From: Hydrogenophaga sp. BPS33
GTDB taxonomy: Bacteria > Pseudomonadota > Gammaproteobacteria > Burkholderiales > Burkholderiaceae_C
Direction: 5' to 3'
DNA: 64,000 nucleotides
NCBI RefSeq assembly: GCF_009859475.1
Contig: NZ_CP044549.1
Coordinates: 5,580,001 to 5,644,000 of the forward strand
The notes beneath the pieces are model-generated. The model had not been told where the DNA came from. It made no database searches and worked only from the letters and a program-made list of their open reading frames with translations. The position numbers and the translations under genes were made by a program. Numbering within the stretch: position 1 is the stretch's first letter; each line of letters starts with the position of its first letter. This document shows, one piece after another, positions 8,687 through 18,643 of this stretch.

Positions 8687-9886
8687 CTATGTCAAACGTT
8701 CGGAGCGTCGGCCCGCGTGGTGCCGGCTCGTGGCCAGCATGCGGATGAGCGCGCGGTTGGCGTCTTCCAGGCTGATGTCGTGCCGATGGCAAACGGCCGG
8801 CAGGCGGTGCAGTTGCCCCGGCTCGCCCTGCGCGCGCGCCACGTCGAGCAAGGGAAAGTAAGGCCCGTCCTGGCGCAGCACGGCATCGAACACGCGGCCG
8901 GAGAGGGGCAGGCGCATCAACAGGTCGTTGAGCGGCTGGTGCAGCAAGCGGTCGAGCTGCGACAGCACGGACGTGGTGTAGACCTCGCCGCGCAGGTTGT
9001 CTTCCGCACCGGTGGCCAGCAGGTGTTGCGCCAGGCGCGAGCGCATCACCATGGCGTAGCGCACGGGGTGCAGGTCGCGGTCGGGCTCGCTGTGCGGCAA
9101 CTGCTCGGCGAGCCAGCGGCCGAGTTCGCGAAAGCCCAGCATCATCAGCGCGTGCCGCAGCGAACCGATTTCGTGGCGGCCACCAAAGGCAGCGGAGTTG
9201 ACGAGCAGCAGGATGCGGTAGACCAGCACCGGGTCTTGCCGCACCAGGCGCTCGAGGTGTTCGATGGAGCAGTCTTCGTCGCCGATCGCCATCAGGATCT
9301 GCTGGATCACGGCGGCGTCGTAGTTCATCGGCTGGTGGCGGTGGCTGTGCAGCACGTCGCCATCGGGCCAGCCCAGCACGCCCCAGGCGCCGGCGTCGTC
9401 CAGGCATTGGCGCGCCAGGATTTGCGTGGCCACGCCTTCGACGAGCTGGCCCACCAGACCGGGTGGCGCGGACTCGGCGCCCAGGCGCAACAGGTTGCGC
9501 ATGTCGGTCAAGGCGAAGTTCTCGCCGCGCACGGCGGCCAGCTCGGTGCGGCGCAAGAGCTTGTGCCCGCGCCGCGCGGCGGCCTTCAGCCGACCCGCGG
9601 TCTCGGGGGTTTCGAACAAGCCGCCCGGCACTTCCAGCCAGGTGTTGTGCACCGGCGCGCAATCGAGCGCTTGCTGCAACAGGCGCGGGCTGTCTATGGA
9701 CAGGATGAGCACGGGCGCGCTCTCGGGCCAGTCGTCGCCCAGCGCCTGCATGAGGTGGGCGGCGTCGATGGATTCGGGGTGCACGGCGCGCGCGCCCAGG
9801 CGCACCGCGGCGAGTTCGCGCGCGCGGTTCCACACCGGCTCGTAGCCGAGCGCGATGCTGTCGAGAACGGTGTTTCGGTTGGTCAT
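8687..9886 (-). CDS. HDOD-domain signalling protein
   Basis: A 399-aa protein with an HDOD domain at about 190-330 ([54 protein letters not shown]). HDOD proteins are non-catalytic relatives of HD phosphohydrolases and often act in signalling and motility control. The N-terminal 150 residues look like a degenerate EAL-type region ([16 protein letters not shown]), as in YuxH-like EAL-HDOD proteins, and lack the EAL catalytic motif. The start overlaps the flgL stop by 4 nt (ATGA), so it is translationally coupled to the flg operon and probably expressed with late structural genes. Confidence 0.85.
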   Translation of the reverse strand: MTNRNTVLDSIALGYEPVWNRARELAAVRLGARAVHPESIDAAHLMQALGDDWPESAPVLILSIDSPRLLQQALDCAPVHNTWLEVPGGLFETPETAGRLKAAARRGHKLLRRTELAAVRGENFALTDMRNLLRLGAESAPPGLVGQLVEGVATQILARQCLDDAGAWGVLGWPDGDVLHSHRHQPMNYDAAVIQQILMAIGDEDCSIEHLERLVRQDPVLVYRILLLVNSAAFGGRHEIGSLRHALMMLGFRELGRWLAEQLPHSEPDRDLHPVRYAMVMRSRLAQHLLATGAEDNLRGEVYTTSVLSQLDRLLHQPLNDLLMRLPLSGRVFDAVLRQDGPYFPLLDVARAQGEPGQLHRLPAVCHRHDISLEDANRALIRMLATSRHHAGRRSERLT

Positions 9887-11100
9887 CCGATGGCAGAGAA
9901 CAGGGACAGGCGTTGCACCTGGGCATAGGACTTGATCGCGGCTTCAAAGCCAATGCGCTGGCTTTCGAGGTCGCTCAGGCCCTGGATCATGTCGAGCTCT
10001 TCGAGCCCGGCTTTCTCGGCCTTGAGGGCCACCGAACGGTCTTCCATCTGGGTGTTGAGCGAGTCGGCGCGGTTGAGCCACTCGCCTGCGCGGCCGCGCG
10101 CGGCGAGCACGCGGTCGTGTCCGGCGTCGACCTCGGTGATCGCGCGCGCCATGGCCTGGGCCTGGTGCGCGCTCTGGTTGGCACCGGTGTAGCGCAGCGC
10201 GTCGATCGCGCCTTGCACCACCGAGAAGATGTCGGTCGTGGTGGTCACCGGACGCAGTTCGACCACGTCGCCGGCGGTGGGCATGCCCCGCATTTCCAGC
10301 GACATGCCGTCGAACTCGATGCTCTTGTTGGCCACGTAGGGCTGGCCGGTGTGGCCGGGCACGGGCGTGCCGGTGGTGGTGTTGGTCACGGTGTACTGCA
10401 TCACGCCACCGACCTCGGCGAAGGTGATGTCGTAGTTGTCGCCGGTGACCAGCGCGCCATCGGTGACCTTGCCCATGTCGGTGCTGACGCCACCGGTGTT
10501 GCTGTTGGGCAGGCCCACGGTGAAGCTGCCGTTGCCCTGGGGCACGCGCATCCAGATGGCGTCGCCATCGAGCGCGGAGGGCAAGGCGTTGTTGCCGGCC
10601 GCGGCCTGTCCGCGCTGGCCGTCGAACTGCACGCCATTGCCGCTGGGGCCGTACAGGTCGGCGAAGGGCACGGAAGAACCGCCCAGCCCGCCGTACAGCG
10701 TGCGACCCGAATTGTCGGTGCGGTTGGCCACGGCAATGAGTTGCTCGCGCAAGCCTTCCAGTTGTTTGGCCACGTCTTCGCGCTCGGCGTCGGTGAAGGT
10801 GGCATTGCCGGCGGTGACGAGCAGGTCGCGCACCTTTTGGATGAGTTCGCCCGACTCGGCCAGACCGCTTTCGGCCTGCTGCAGGCTGGCGCGCGAAGCC
10901 TCCAGCGCCCGCAAGTCGGACTGGGTGCGCGCAAGGCGGTTGGCGGCAGTCTCCGCGAGCGTGGCCGCCACCGGGTCGTCGCTCGCCTTGCGCACGCGCA
11001 TGCCGGTGGTCACACGCTCTTGCTGCGCGGCCAGTTCGGCCTGGCGCCGGGTGAGCAGGGCGATGGTGTTGTCGTAGCTGTTGGCGGTAGAGACTCGCAT
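9883..11100 (-). CDS. flgL: flagellar hook-filament junction protein FlgL
   Basis: FlgL (HAP3) joins the hook-associated FlgK to the flagellin filament. The 405-aa protein begins MRVSTANSYDNTIALLTRRQ, the flagellin-like N-terminal D0 helix, and ends with the matching C-terminal helix (SQRIGFEAAIKSYAQVQRL). The central part (about 140-300) is variable. The start has GAGGAA upstream. It follows flgK by 25 nt and overlaps the HDOD gene by 4 nt. Confidence 0.96.
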   Translation of the reverse strand: MRVSTANSYDNTIALLTRRQAELAAQQERVTTGMRVRKASDDPVAATLAETAANRLARTQSDLRALEASRASLQQAESGLAESGELIQKVRDLLVTAGNATFTDAEREDVAKQLEGLREQLIAVANRTDNSGRTLYGGLGGSSVPFADLYGPSGNGVQFDGQRGQAAAGNNALPSALDGDAIWMRVPQGNGSFTVGLPNSNTGGVSTDMGKVTDGALVTGDNYDITFAEVGGVMQYTVTNTTTGTPVPGHTGQPYVANKSIEFDGMSLEMRGMPTAGDVVELRPVTTTTDIFSVVQGAIDALRYTGANQSAHQAQAMARAITEVDAGHDRVLAARGRAGEWLNRADSLNTQMEDRSVALKAEKAGLEELDMIQGLSDLESQRIGFEAAIKSYAQVQRLSLFSAIG

Positions 11101-11125
11101 GGGAATTCCTCGGGTTCAGGCGTGC

Positions 11126-13042
11126 TCAGCGGCCGACGATTTGAAGAAGGTTGTCGAACGTGCTCTGGGCGATCTGCAGAAACTTGGCCGATGCCTGGTA
11201 GGCCTGCTGGAACTGCAGCAGGCGCGCGGCTTCTTCGTCGAGGTTGACGCCGGCCACGTTCGCGCGCGCCGTCTCGGCGGTGGTGGCGACGTTGGCCGAG
11301 AAGCTGGCCGCGAATTCCGCGCCCTGCACGCGCGTGCCGATGTCGGCGAACAACGTGACGTAGCCGTCGGACAAGGACACACCGTCGAAAGTGGGCATGT
11401 CGCGCAAGGCGAGCATGCCGGTGGCGTTGCCGGCGTTCTGCGCCACCGAGCCGGGTGGCGCCGCGCCGATGCTGAAGGTATCGCCCGTGCCCGGGTTGCC
11501 GCGCAGCGTGAGGCTCCAGCCGTTGAGGGTGATGGATTCGCCGGGTTTGAAGTTGTAGCTCGGTGGCGGGCCCGGGTTGTCGGGCGCGGGATTGCCCGGG
11601 CCGAGGCCGGTGGCGGTGAAGCTGCCGTCGGCCAGGAAGGTGATGGTGACCGGGTCGGTGAGGTTGGCGGATGCCGATGAGGCGTACAGGCTTTCCACGC
11701 TCAGGCCGCCCGAGTTGCCGGCGCCGGGCGTGACCATCACCGGGCTTGCGGCGGCGAGTTTGTCGGGAGAACCGATGGCCACCTGCAGGTTGCGCGCGGC
11801 GGCCTCGTAGGGACGGATCAGGATGCGGTCGCCCGGCTGGCCCACGCCGCTGTCCAGGTTGAAGGTGAGCCCATCGACCTGCGCCGGCAAGGACGTGACC
11901 GGTGTGCTGGTGCCGTCGGACAGGCGCACCACGCTCATGCCGCCGGTCTCGAAGCGCAGTTCGTAGTCGGACGCCACGAGCGCCGTGGGGTCGGCCACCG
12001 TGGCGCTCACCTCGGCGCTGCCGTTGTTGCCTACCATCGGCAAACCCTTGGCGGCCGCGGGCGGCACGAAGAAATTGCCCCCGGGGTTGCCCTGCAGGTC
12101 CACGCCCAGCTGGTGCTGGCGGTTGACGGTGTAGGCCGTGGCCAGCGCCATGCGGCCGAGCTGGTTCTGCACGTCGACCAGATCGCTGTTCATGAAGCGC
12201 ATGAGGCCGGCGAGTTCACCGCCGCCCAGGCTGCTCTCGGGCACGGCCGTTTTCACGCCGCCCTGCACGAAGGACAAGGCCAGGCGGGCGGTGTCGGTGC
12301 TGTCGCGTCCCACGGCCAGCTCGTTCGCGCGCGCGCCCAGCACCAGCGGCTGGCTGCCGGCCACGAACACGCTCACGGTGCCGTCGTCGGCCTGGATGCT
12401 GGTGGTCTGCACCTGCTTGTTGAGGTCGGCGAGGATCTTGTCGCGCTGGTCCAGCAGGTCGTTGGGCGTGTGCGCGCCGCCACCGCCGATTTCCGAGATC
12501 TTGCCGTTGATCTTGGCCAGGTCTTTCGCCAGCGCGTTGATGGTGCTGACCGAGCCCTCGGCCTGCGCCAAGGTGGTCTTTTGCAGCGAATCGAGTTGCC
12601 CCGCCGTGTTGCGCAGGCGCGAGGCCAGTTCTTCGCCCTTGGCGATGGCGACCGTGCGCGCGGTGAGGTTGCCGGGCGAGGAGGACACGTCGGTCCAGGC
12701 GTTGAGCATTTCGTTGAGCGCCGCACCCAGGCCTGCCGCGCCCGTGGGGAAGGCACTTTCGAGTTGCTGCAGGCGCGCGTAGCGCAGCGCATCTGCCGCG
12801 GCCACCGAGCCGGCCTTCTGCGCTTCGATCGTGAGGTATTGGTTGTGCGAGCGTTCGACGGTGGCGATTTCCATGCCCTTGCCGAAGAAGCCATTGCCCA
12901 TCTGCTGGTAACCGGAGGTCTGCAGCAGCACGTTCTGCCGCGAGTAGCCCGGCGTGTTGACGTTGGCGATGTTGTTGCCGATGACCTGCAGGGCGGCCAG
13001 GTTGGCACTGAGGGCGCGAGAGCCGATGTTCAGGGCAGACAT
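11126..13042 (-). CDS. flgK: flagellar hook-associated protein FlgK
   Basis: FlgK (HAP1) caps the hook and forms the first junction ring to the filament. The 638 aa start with the rod/hook N-terminal motif (MSALNIGSRALSANLAALQV, IGNNIANVNTPGYSRQN) and end with a C-terminal helix (FQQAYQASAKFLQIAQSTFD). The central domain (about 330-500) is longer than in enterics, which is common in this group. GAGGAAG sits before the start at 13042. It is part of the flg operon, between flgJ and flgL. Confidence 0.97.
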   Translation of the reverse strand: MSALNIGSRALSANLAALQVIGNNIANVNTPGYSRQNVLLQTSGYQQMGNGFFGKGMEIATVERSHNQYLTIEAQKAGSVAAADALRYARLQQLESAFPTGAAGLGAALNEMLNAWTDVSSSPGNLTARTVAIAKGEELASRLRNTAGQLDSLQKTTLAQAEGSVSTINALAKDLAKINGKISEIGGGGAHTPNDLLDQRDKILADLNKQVQTTSIQADDGTVSVFVAGSQPLVLGARANELAVGRDSTDTARLALSFVQGGVKTAVPESSLGGGELAGLMRFMNSDLVDVQNQLGRMALATAYTVNRQHQLGVDLQGNPGGNFFVPPAAAKGLPMVGNNGSAEVSATVADPTALVASDYELRFETGGMSVVRLSDGTSTPVTSLPAQVDGLTFNLDSGVGQPGDRILIRPYEAAARNLQVAIGSPDKLAAASPVMVTPGAGNSGGLSVESLYASSASANLTDPVTITFLADGSFTATGLGPGNPAPDNPGPPPSYNFKPGESITLNGWSLTLRGNPGTGDTFSIGAAPPGSVAQNAGNATGMLALRDMPTFDGVSLSDGYVTLFADIGTRVQGAEFAASFSANVATTAETARANVAGVNLDEEAARLLQFQQAYQASAKFLQIAQSTFDNLLQIVGR

Positions 13043-13055
13043 GTGGTGTTCTTCC

Positions 13056-13928
13056 TCAGCCCTGTGCGCGCTGCAGGCTCAGGGTGGTGTTGATCGCGCG
13101 GCTCAACTTGGCGGCGTATTGCGGGTCGGTGGCGTAGCCGGCCTTTTGCAAGCCGCTGGCAAAGCCTTGCACCGAATGCAGCTGGTCCATCACGCCGTCG
13201 TAGCGCGGGCTGTTGCCGATGAGGCGCGCGTAGTCGCGGAACGAGTCGGCGTACGAGTCGTAGGCGCGGAACTTGGCGGTGACCTTGCGCGGCTCGCCGT
13301 TGACGTACTCGGTGGTTGTGATCTCGGCCACCTTGCCCTTCCAGCTGTCGGTGGCCTTGATGCCGAACAGGTTGTGCGAAGGCGAGCCGTCGGCGTGGCG
13401 GATTTCGCTGCGGCCCCAGCCGGTTTCGTGGCCGGCCTGGCCGATCATGAAGCTGGCCGGAATGCCGGACTCGCGCGCCACCGCGGCGGCCGCCTGGCTG
13501 TGCTGTTCGACGAAGCCGGCCTGGCGCGGGCCGGCGCTGGCGCGGCCGACGGTGCTGCTGGTATCGCCCCCGCTCACGAAGGCGTTGGCGCGGGCCTCGG
13601 ACGGGTTGCCGGCGGCCGCGATCTGGCGGCCGAGTTGGCGCTCGATGGCCTCGGACAGACCGCCCGGCAAGCCGGAGAGCTGCACGGCGAACTGCTGGTC
13701 GAGCAGGTCGGACCCGAGGTCGCTGCCCTCGTTGTCCATCAGGCCCGACTTCTGCGTGGCCTCGCGCATGCTCTTGATGAGCTCGCGCATGAAGAGCGAT
13801 TCGAACTGCTTGGCGGCTTCCTTGATCGCGGCTTTGTCGTCCCCGCCCTTGCCCGCGCCCAGGCGCAGCGCGTTGAGCGCTGTCGGGTCGGCGGCCAGGC
13901 CGGTGGGAGCGAGACGGGGCGCGTTCAT
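13056..13928 (-). CDS. flgJ: flagellar rod assembly muramidase FlgJ
   Basis: FlgJ cuts peptidoglycan in the periplasm so that the rod can pass, and scaffolds rod assembly. The start at 13928 (MNAPRLAPTG) lies 2 nt after the flgI stop, indicating coupling; longer upstream frames lie inside flgI. The 290-aa protein has a rod-binding domain (about 35-110, QFESLFMRELIKSMREATQK, LLDQQFAVQLSG) and a glucosaminidase domain (about 135-285) with the probable catalytic glutamate in MIGQAGHETGWG. The two-domain form is typical of beta- and gammaproteobacteria. Confidence 0.96.
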   Translation of the reverse strand: MNAPRLAPTGLAADPTALNALRLGAGKGGDDKAAIKEAAKQFESLFMRELIKSMREATQKSGLMDNEGSDLGSDLLDQQFAVQLSGLPGGLSEAIERQLGRQIAAAGNPSEARANAFVSGGDTSSTVGRASAGPRQAGFVEQHSQAAAAVARESGIPASFMIGQAGHETGWGRSEIRHADGSPSHNLFGIKATDSWKGKVAEITTTEYVNGEPRKVTAKFRAYDSYADSFRDYARLIGNSPRYDGVMDQLHSVQGFASGLQKAGYATDPQYAAKLSRAINTTLSLQRAQG

Positions 13929-13930
13929 GG

Positions 13931-15046
13931 TCAGATCACTTCCAGCTCGGCATTGAGCGCCCCCGATGCCTTGATGGCCTGCAGGATCGCCAGCAGGTCC
14001 TGGGGCGTCGCGCCCAGCGTGTTCAGCACGCGCACCACCTCGGAGAGTTGCGGCGCGGTGTCCAGCTTGATGAGCGCGCCCTTGTCCTGGCTGATCTGGA
14101 TGTTGGCCTTTTCGGCCACCACGGTCTCCCCGCGCGAGAGCGGATTGGGTTGGCTGATGACCGGCGTGGAGCTGATGCTCACCGACAGGTTGCCGTGCGC
14201 GACCGCGCAAGCACCCAAGGTGACGGCCTGGTTCATGACGATGGATCCGGTGCGCGAGTTGATGATCACGCGCGCGGTGGGAATGACGGCGTCGAGGCGG
14301 ATGTCTTCCACCTTGGCCAGGAAGCTCACGCGATCGCTCGGATGGGCCGGCGCGCGCAGGCGCACCACACGGCCGTCCATGGCGCTGGCCGTGCCCGGGC
14401 CCATCACGCGGTTGATCGCATCGGTCACGCGGCTGGCGGTCTGGAAATCGTTCGAATTCAAGCCTAGGTCGATGGTCTCGCCCAGCGCGAACGGCGTGGC
14501 CACCGCGCGTTCGACCTGAGCACCACCGGGCACGCGGCCGGCGCTCAGGTGGTTGATCTGCACCTTGCTGCCACCGGCCGATGCGCCCGCGCCTCCCACC
14601 AGCAGGTTGCCTTGTGCGAGCGCGTAGATCTGGCCGTCCGCGCCCTTGAGCGGCGTGGTGACGAGCGTGCCGCCGCGCAGCGACTTGGCATTGCCGACGG
14701 AAGACACGGTCACGTCGATGGCCTGACCGGGCTGGGCAAAGGCCGGCAGTTGCGCGGTGACCATCACGGCCGCCACGTTCTTCAATTGCATGTTCGTGCC
14801 CGGGGGCAGCGTGAGGCCGAGTTGCTGCAGGTAGTTGTTCAGGCTCTGCGAGGTGTAGGGCATCTGCGTGGTCTGATCACCCGTGCCGTCCAGCCCCACC
14901 ACCAGGCCATAACCCGTGAGCTGGTTGCTGCGCACGCCTTGCACGGCCGCGATTTCCTTGATGCGGATGGCCTGTGCCGAGGCCGCCGCGCAAGCCAGCA
15001 CGCTGCACAAAACCATCAAGAATCGAAAGAAGCGGTCGATAGTCAT
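13931..15046 (-). CDS. flgI: flagellar P-ring protein FlgI
   Basis: FlgI forms the periplasmic P ring around the rod. It has a Sec signal peptide (residues 1-25, MTIDRFFRFLMVLCSVLACA ending ASAQA) and the conserved start of the mature protein (IRIKEIAAVQGVRSNQLTGY, GLVVGLDGTGDQT). At 371 aa it is standard length. It sits between flgH (41 nt upstream) and flgJ (2 nt downstream). Confidence 0.97.
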   Translation of the reverse strand: MTIDRFFRFLMVLCSVLACAAASAQAIRIKEIAAVQGVRSNQLTGYGLVVGLDGTGDQTTQMPYTSQSLNNYLQQLGLTLPPGTNMQLKNVAAVMVTAQLPAFAQPGQAIDVTVSSVGNAKSLRGGTLVTTPLKGADGQIYALAQGNLLVGGAGASAGGSKVQINHLSAGRVPGGAQVERAVATPFALGETIDLGLNSNDFQTASRVTDAINRVMGPGTASAMDGRVVRLRAPAHPSDRVSFLAKVEDIRLDAVIPTARVIINSRTGSIVMNQAVTLGACAVAHGNLSVSISSTPVISQPNPLSRGETVVAEKANIQISQDKGALIKLDTAPQLSEVVRVLNTLGATPQDLLAILQAIKASGALNAELEVI

Positions 15047-15086
15047 TTCATGGGTCCAAGGGATCTGGGCCGATGATGCCCCGGCA

Positions 15087-15785
15087 TCAGAACGGGAGAA
15101 CGGTCAAAAAGAACCGTGCCAACCAGCCAATTGAAAGCGCTTCGTTTTGCTGGCCGCGTCCTCGCGACTCGATGCGCACATTGGCGACCTGCGCCGACGG
15201 CACCACATTGCCCGGCCGGATCTGGCGCGGGTCGACCGTGCCGGAGAAGCGCAGCACGTCCACGTTCTGGTTCACGCCGATCTGCTTCTCGCCGACCACC
15301 ACCAGATGACCGTTGGGCAGCACTTCCTGCACCGTGGTGGTGATGGAGCCGGTGAAGTTGTTGGCGTTCTCGGTCTCGCCCCCCCCCTCGAAGTTGTTGG
15401 ACGAATTCGCACCCAGGTTGAGCTTGCCCAGCACGGACGCGCCGGGGTTGAGCAAGGGCAATGCCGAGACGCCGGCCGACGCGCTGGCGTTGCGGTCCAC
15501 CGACGAAGAGGATTTTTGCGTCGCGCTGATGCGTTCGACGATCTGCACCGTGAGGGTGTCGCCCGGCAGGCGCGCGCGCGGGTCTTCGAACGCCGGCCGG
15601 TAGCTCACCGCCTGGAACAGGCTGCCGGTGGGGGCTTGCGTGACGGCGGGAGCGGCCAGCAGGACGGGCTGCTGCTGCACGTACTGCACCGGCTGCGCGG
15701 GCGCGAGATCGACCTTGGGCGTGCGCTGCAAGGTTTCGCAGCCCGTGGCAAGAACAGCCAACGACAGAAGGAATGCCAAACGCAT
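15087..15785 (-). CDS. flgH: flagellar L-ring lipoprotein FlgH
   Basis: FlgH builds the outer-membrane L ring. The N-terminus is a lipoprotein signal with lipobox LATGC (Cys16). The mature part has the family features PGDTLTVQIVE, ISATQKSSSS, GSITTTVQEVLPNGHLVVVG and the conserved VDPRQIRPGN. It is 232 aa with a ribosome site AAGGA. It is part of the flg operon, 10 nt after flgG. Confidence 0.97.
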   Translation of the reverse strand: MRLAFLLSLAVLATGCETLQRTPKVDLAPAQPVQYVQQQPVLLAAPAVTQAPTGSLFQAVSYRPAFEDPRARLPGDTLTVQIVERISATQKSSSSVDRNASASAGVSALPLLNPGASVLGKLNLGANSSNNFEGGGETENANNFTGSITTTVQEVLPNGHLVVVGEKQIGVNQNVDVLRFSGTVDPRQIRPGNVVPSAQVANVRIESRGRGQQNEALSIGWLARFFLTVLPF

Positions 15786-15794
15786 GGGATGTCC

Positions 15795-16577
15795 TTACAG
15801 CTGACTCAGACGCTGGAGCATCTGGTCAGAGGTTTGAATGGCCTTCGAATTCATTTCGTACGCGCGCTGGGTGCCGATCATCTCCACCAGTTCCTGCACC
15901 ACGTTGACGTTGGAGCCTTCCGTGTAGCCCTGCATCAGGCTGCCCATGCCCACCGAATTGGGTGCGCCGTTGATGGGAGCGCCCGAGGCCACGCTCTCGG
16001 CAAACAGGTTCTGGCCCAGCGGCTCCAGGCCGGCGGGGTTGATGAAGCTGGCCAGTTCGATGTTGCCGATCGGCTGTGGCGTGGTGGTGCCCGGCATCTT
16101 CGCGGTGACCACACCATCGGCGGAAATGGTGATGCCCTGCGCGCCGGCCGGTATCGTGATGCCGGCCGTGAGCGGAAAGCCGCTGTTGGTGACGATGCGG
16201 CCTTGCGCATCGGCCTTGAAGCTGCCGTCGCGCGAGTAGGCGGTGGTGCCGTCGGGCATTTCGACCTGGAAAAAGCCGTTGCCGTTGATGGCGACATCGA
16301 GCGTGTTGTCCGACTGTTGCACCGTGCCCTGCGTGAAATTGCGCGCGGTCGCCACAGTGCGCACCCCCAGGCCCACCTGCAAGCCGGTGGGCAAGGTGGC
16401 CTGCTCGGCGGTGTTCGCGCCGACCTGGCGCAGGTTCTGGTACATCAGGTCTTCGAACACGGCGTTGGCGCGTTTGAAGCCGGTGGTGGCGACGTTGGCC
16501 AGGTTGTTGGAAATGACGTCCAGCTTCATCTGCTGGGCCTGCATCCCGGTCTTGGAAATCATCAAGGAATTGATCAT
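15795..16577 (-). CDS. flgG: distal rod protein FlgG
   Basis: FlgG polymerises into the distal rod. At 260 aa it carries the rod/hook signature near the start (QQMKLDVISNNLANVATTGF) and the C-terminal motif (VQELVEMIGTQRAYEMNSKA). The core matches the FlgG family in length and motifs. GGAG lies upstream of the ATG at 16577. It is preceded by flgF with a 24-nt gap. Confidence 0.97.
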   Translation of the reverse strand: MINSLMISKTGMQAQQMKLDVISNNLANVATTGFKRANAVFEDLMYQNLRQVGANTAEQATLPTGLQVGLGVRTVATARNFTQGTVQQSDNTLDVAINGNGFFQVEMPDGTTAYSRDGSFKADAQGRIVTNSGFPLTAGITIPAGAQGITISADGVVTAKMPGTTTPQPIGNIELASFINPAGLEPLGQNLFAESVASGAPINGAPNSVGMGSLMQGYTEGSNVNVVQELVEMIGTQRAYEMNSKAIQTSDQMLQRLSQL

Positions 16578-16601
16578 GGTGTGCTCCGCGAAGGAAAGTG
16601 T

Positions 16602-17339
16602 TTAGCCGTTCATGCTCAGCAACTGAGATGCGGTCTTGTCGTTCGTCTCGCAGTTCTGCAGCATTCGCATCTGCACCTCGAACTGGCGGCCCACGGCGAT
16701 CATTCCGATCATGGCTTCCATGGGGTTGACGTTGGAGCCTTCGAGCGAGCCGCTTTCCAGGCGGGCCACGTCGCTGGCGGGCAAGGCATCGCCCTGGGGC
16801 CCGCGGAACAGGCCGTCTTCGCTGCGGCGCAGCGGGTTGTCCTGATCGGGCGTGACCATCTTCAGCCGGCCCACAGTTTGCGGTGGCTGCTGGCCCACAC
16901 GCGCGCTCACCGTGCCGTCGGTGGCGATGTTCACCTGTGCGCCTTCGGGAACCACGATCGGGCCACCGTCTCCCAGCATGGGCAGGCCCGCGGGGTTGAC
17001 GAGCGTGCCATTGGGGTCGACTTCCAGCGCACCGGCGCGGGTGTAGGCCTCGGTGCCGTCCAATCCCTGCACCGCGAAATAGGCGTTGCCGCGCGCGGCC
17101 ACATCGAGGAGGCGGCCCGTCTGGCTCACCGAGCCGGGCAGATCGGAATGGCCCGAGGTAGCCTCGAGCGCGAACACGCGCGTGCTCGCACCGTCGCCGC
17201 GCACCGGCACCGAGCGGAAAGCGTCCAGCTCGGCACGGAAACCCGGCGTGGACACATTGGCCAGGTTGTTGGCCAACACCTGCTGGCGGTACTGCGCGGC
17301 GTTCGCGCCCGTCATCGCGGTGTAGATCATCTTGTCCAT
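16602..17339 (-). CDS. flgF: proximal rod protein FlgF
   Basis: FlgF is one of the minor proximal rod subunits. At 245 aa it starts MDKMIYTAMTGANAAQYRQQ and carries the NNLANVSTPGFRAELDAFRS signature and the C-terminal motif NVNPMEAMIGMIAVGRQFEV. The ribosome site is AAGGAG. It lies between flgE and flgG. Confidence 0.96.
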   Translation of the reverse strand: MDKMIYTAMTGANAAQYRQQVLANNLANVSTPGFRAELDAFRSVPVRGDGASTRVFALEATSGHSDLPGSVSQTGRLLDVAARGNAYFAVQGLDGTEAYTRAGALEVDPNGTLVNPAGLPMLGDGGPIVVPEGAQVNIATDGTVSARVGQQPPQTVGRLKMVTPDQDNPLRRSEDGLFRGPQGDALPASDVARLESGSLEGSNVNPMEAMIGMIAVGRQFEVQMRMLQNCETNDKTASQLLSMNG

Positions 17340-17376
17340 GCACGGCTCCTTCGTTCAGTTCAAACGCGTGGCTTGA

Positions 17377-18591
17377 TCAGCGCATGTTCAGCAAGGTGCT
17401 CAGGACCTGGTCCTGCGTCTTGATGGTCTGCGCATTGGCCTGGTAGTTGCGCTGCGCGCCCATCATGTTGACCAGCTCGGCGGTGATGTCGACGTTCGAA
17501 TCTTCCAGCGCCCCCGAGCGCAGCGCGCCGAAGTTGCCGGTGCCGGGTTCGCCGTGCAGCGGTGCGCCCGAGGTGAAGGTGGCCGCCCAGTTGCCGCCCC
17601 CGGTGGGCTGCAGGCCCTGCGGGTTGCGGAAGTTGACCAGGGCGATCTGGCCGGCGGCGCGGGTCTCGCCGTTCGAATACTGGCCGGTGACCATGCCGTC
17701 TTCGCCGATCTTCAGGCCGAGGAACTGGCCGGGTGCGTAGCCGTCCTGGTCCAGATCGCTCACGGCGTAGTTGGTGCCGAACTGCGTGGCACCGCTGAAG
17801 TCGAGGTCGACGCTGAAGGTCACCGCGGGATCGTTGGGCGAGGTCAGGGTGAGCGGCGGGATGACGGAAGCCGGGTCGAGCGAACCGTCGGGCAGGAAGC
17901 TGACCGCGAACGGCGTGGACAGGGCCGGGTCGGCGCCGTTGACGCCGGTGTACACGTTCCACTGGTTGTTGCCGATCTTCTCGAAGCTCAGGGACACCGG
18001 CACTTCCAGGCCCTGCGGGTCGTAGGCGATCAGCGAGGTGCCGTAGGTGGACAGCGGCGTGGGCGGCGTCTGCGTGGCCGCCACCGGCGCGCGCGCGTCG
18101 AGGTTGAACTCCGCGACGATGTTGGCGGTTTGCCGCGCGGGAATCGGACCACCCGTGGGCAGGCGCAGCGGCTGCGTGTCGAAGCTCAGGCGCGTGCCAT
18201 CGGGCGAGGTCGGGTAGCCCATGAGGTTGGCACCGTTGTTGGTGATGACGTTGCCATCGGCGTCGAGCTTGAACATGCCGGCGCGGCTGTAGGCCACGGA
18301 ACCGTTGGGCATGGTCAGTTCGAAGAAGCCCGAGCCGTTGATGGCCACGTCCATGTCGTTGCCCGTGACGCTGATGTTGCCCTGGGTGAACTGCTGCGAC
18401 ACCGTCGTGAGCGCCACCCCGATGCCCGAGTTCACACCGCCGGCCGCGTTCAAGGCGCTGGCGTAAAGCTCGCCGAATTCGCCGCGCGAACTCTTCATGC
18501 CCACGGTGTTGGCGTTGGCGATGTTGTGGCCGATCACGTCGAGATTGCGGCTGGCGCTGTTCAGACCCGAGAGTCCTTGCTGGAATGCCAT
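17377..18591 (-). CDS. flgE: flagellar hook protein FlgE
   Basis: FlgE is the hook subunit. At 404 aa it opens MAFQQGLSGLNSASRNLDVI with GHNIANANTVGMKSSR and closes with DITAELVNMMGAQRNYQANA, both standard. The central domain (about 150-300) is the variable exposed part. AAGGAC lies before the start at 18591. It follows flgD by 52 nt. Confidence 0.97.
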   Translation of the reverse strand: MAFQQGLSGLNSASRNLDVIGHNIANANTVGMKSSRGEFGELYASALNAAGGVNSGIGVALTTVSQQFTQGNISVTGNDMDVAINGSGFFELTMPNGSVAYSRAGMFKLDADGNVITNNGANLMGYPTSPDGTRLSFDTQPLRLPTGGPIPARQTANIVAEFNLDARAPVAATQTPPTPLSTYGTSLIAYDPQGLEVPVSLSFEKIGNNQWNVYTGVNGADPALSTPFAVSFLPDGSLDPASVIPPLTLTSPNDPAVTFSVDLDFSGATQFGTNYAVSDLDQDGYAPGQFLGLKIGEDGMVTGQYSNGETRAAGQIALVNFRNPQGLQPTGGGNWAATFTSGAPLHGEPGTGNFGALRSGALEDSNVDITAELVNMMGAQRNYQANAQTIKTQDQVLSTLLNMR

Positions 18592-18643
18592 GGTGATGTC
18601 CTTTGGGAGGGGAAAGGGGTGTGGCGAAGAAGAGGTCAGGTGC

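Noticed and set aside
15147..17423. A 758-codon plus-strand frame antisense to flgF, flgG and flgH
   Set aside because: No ribosome site, no domains, and the minus-strand genes match their families over full length.
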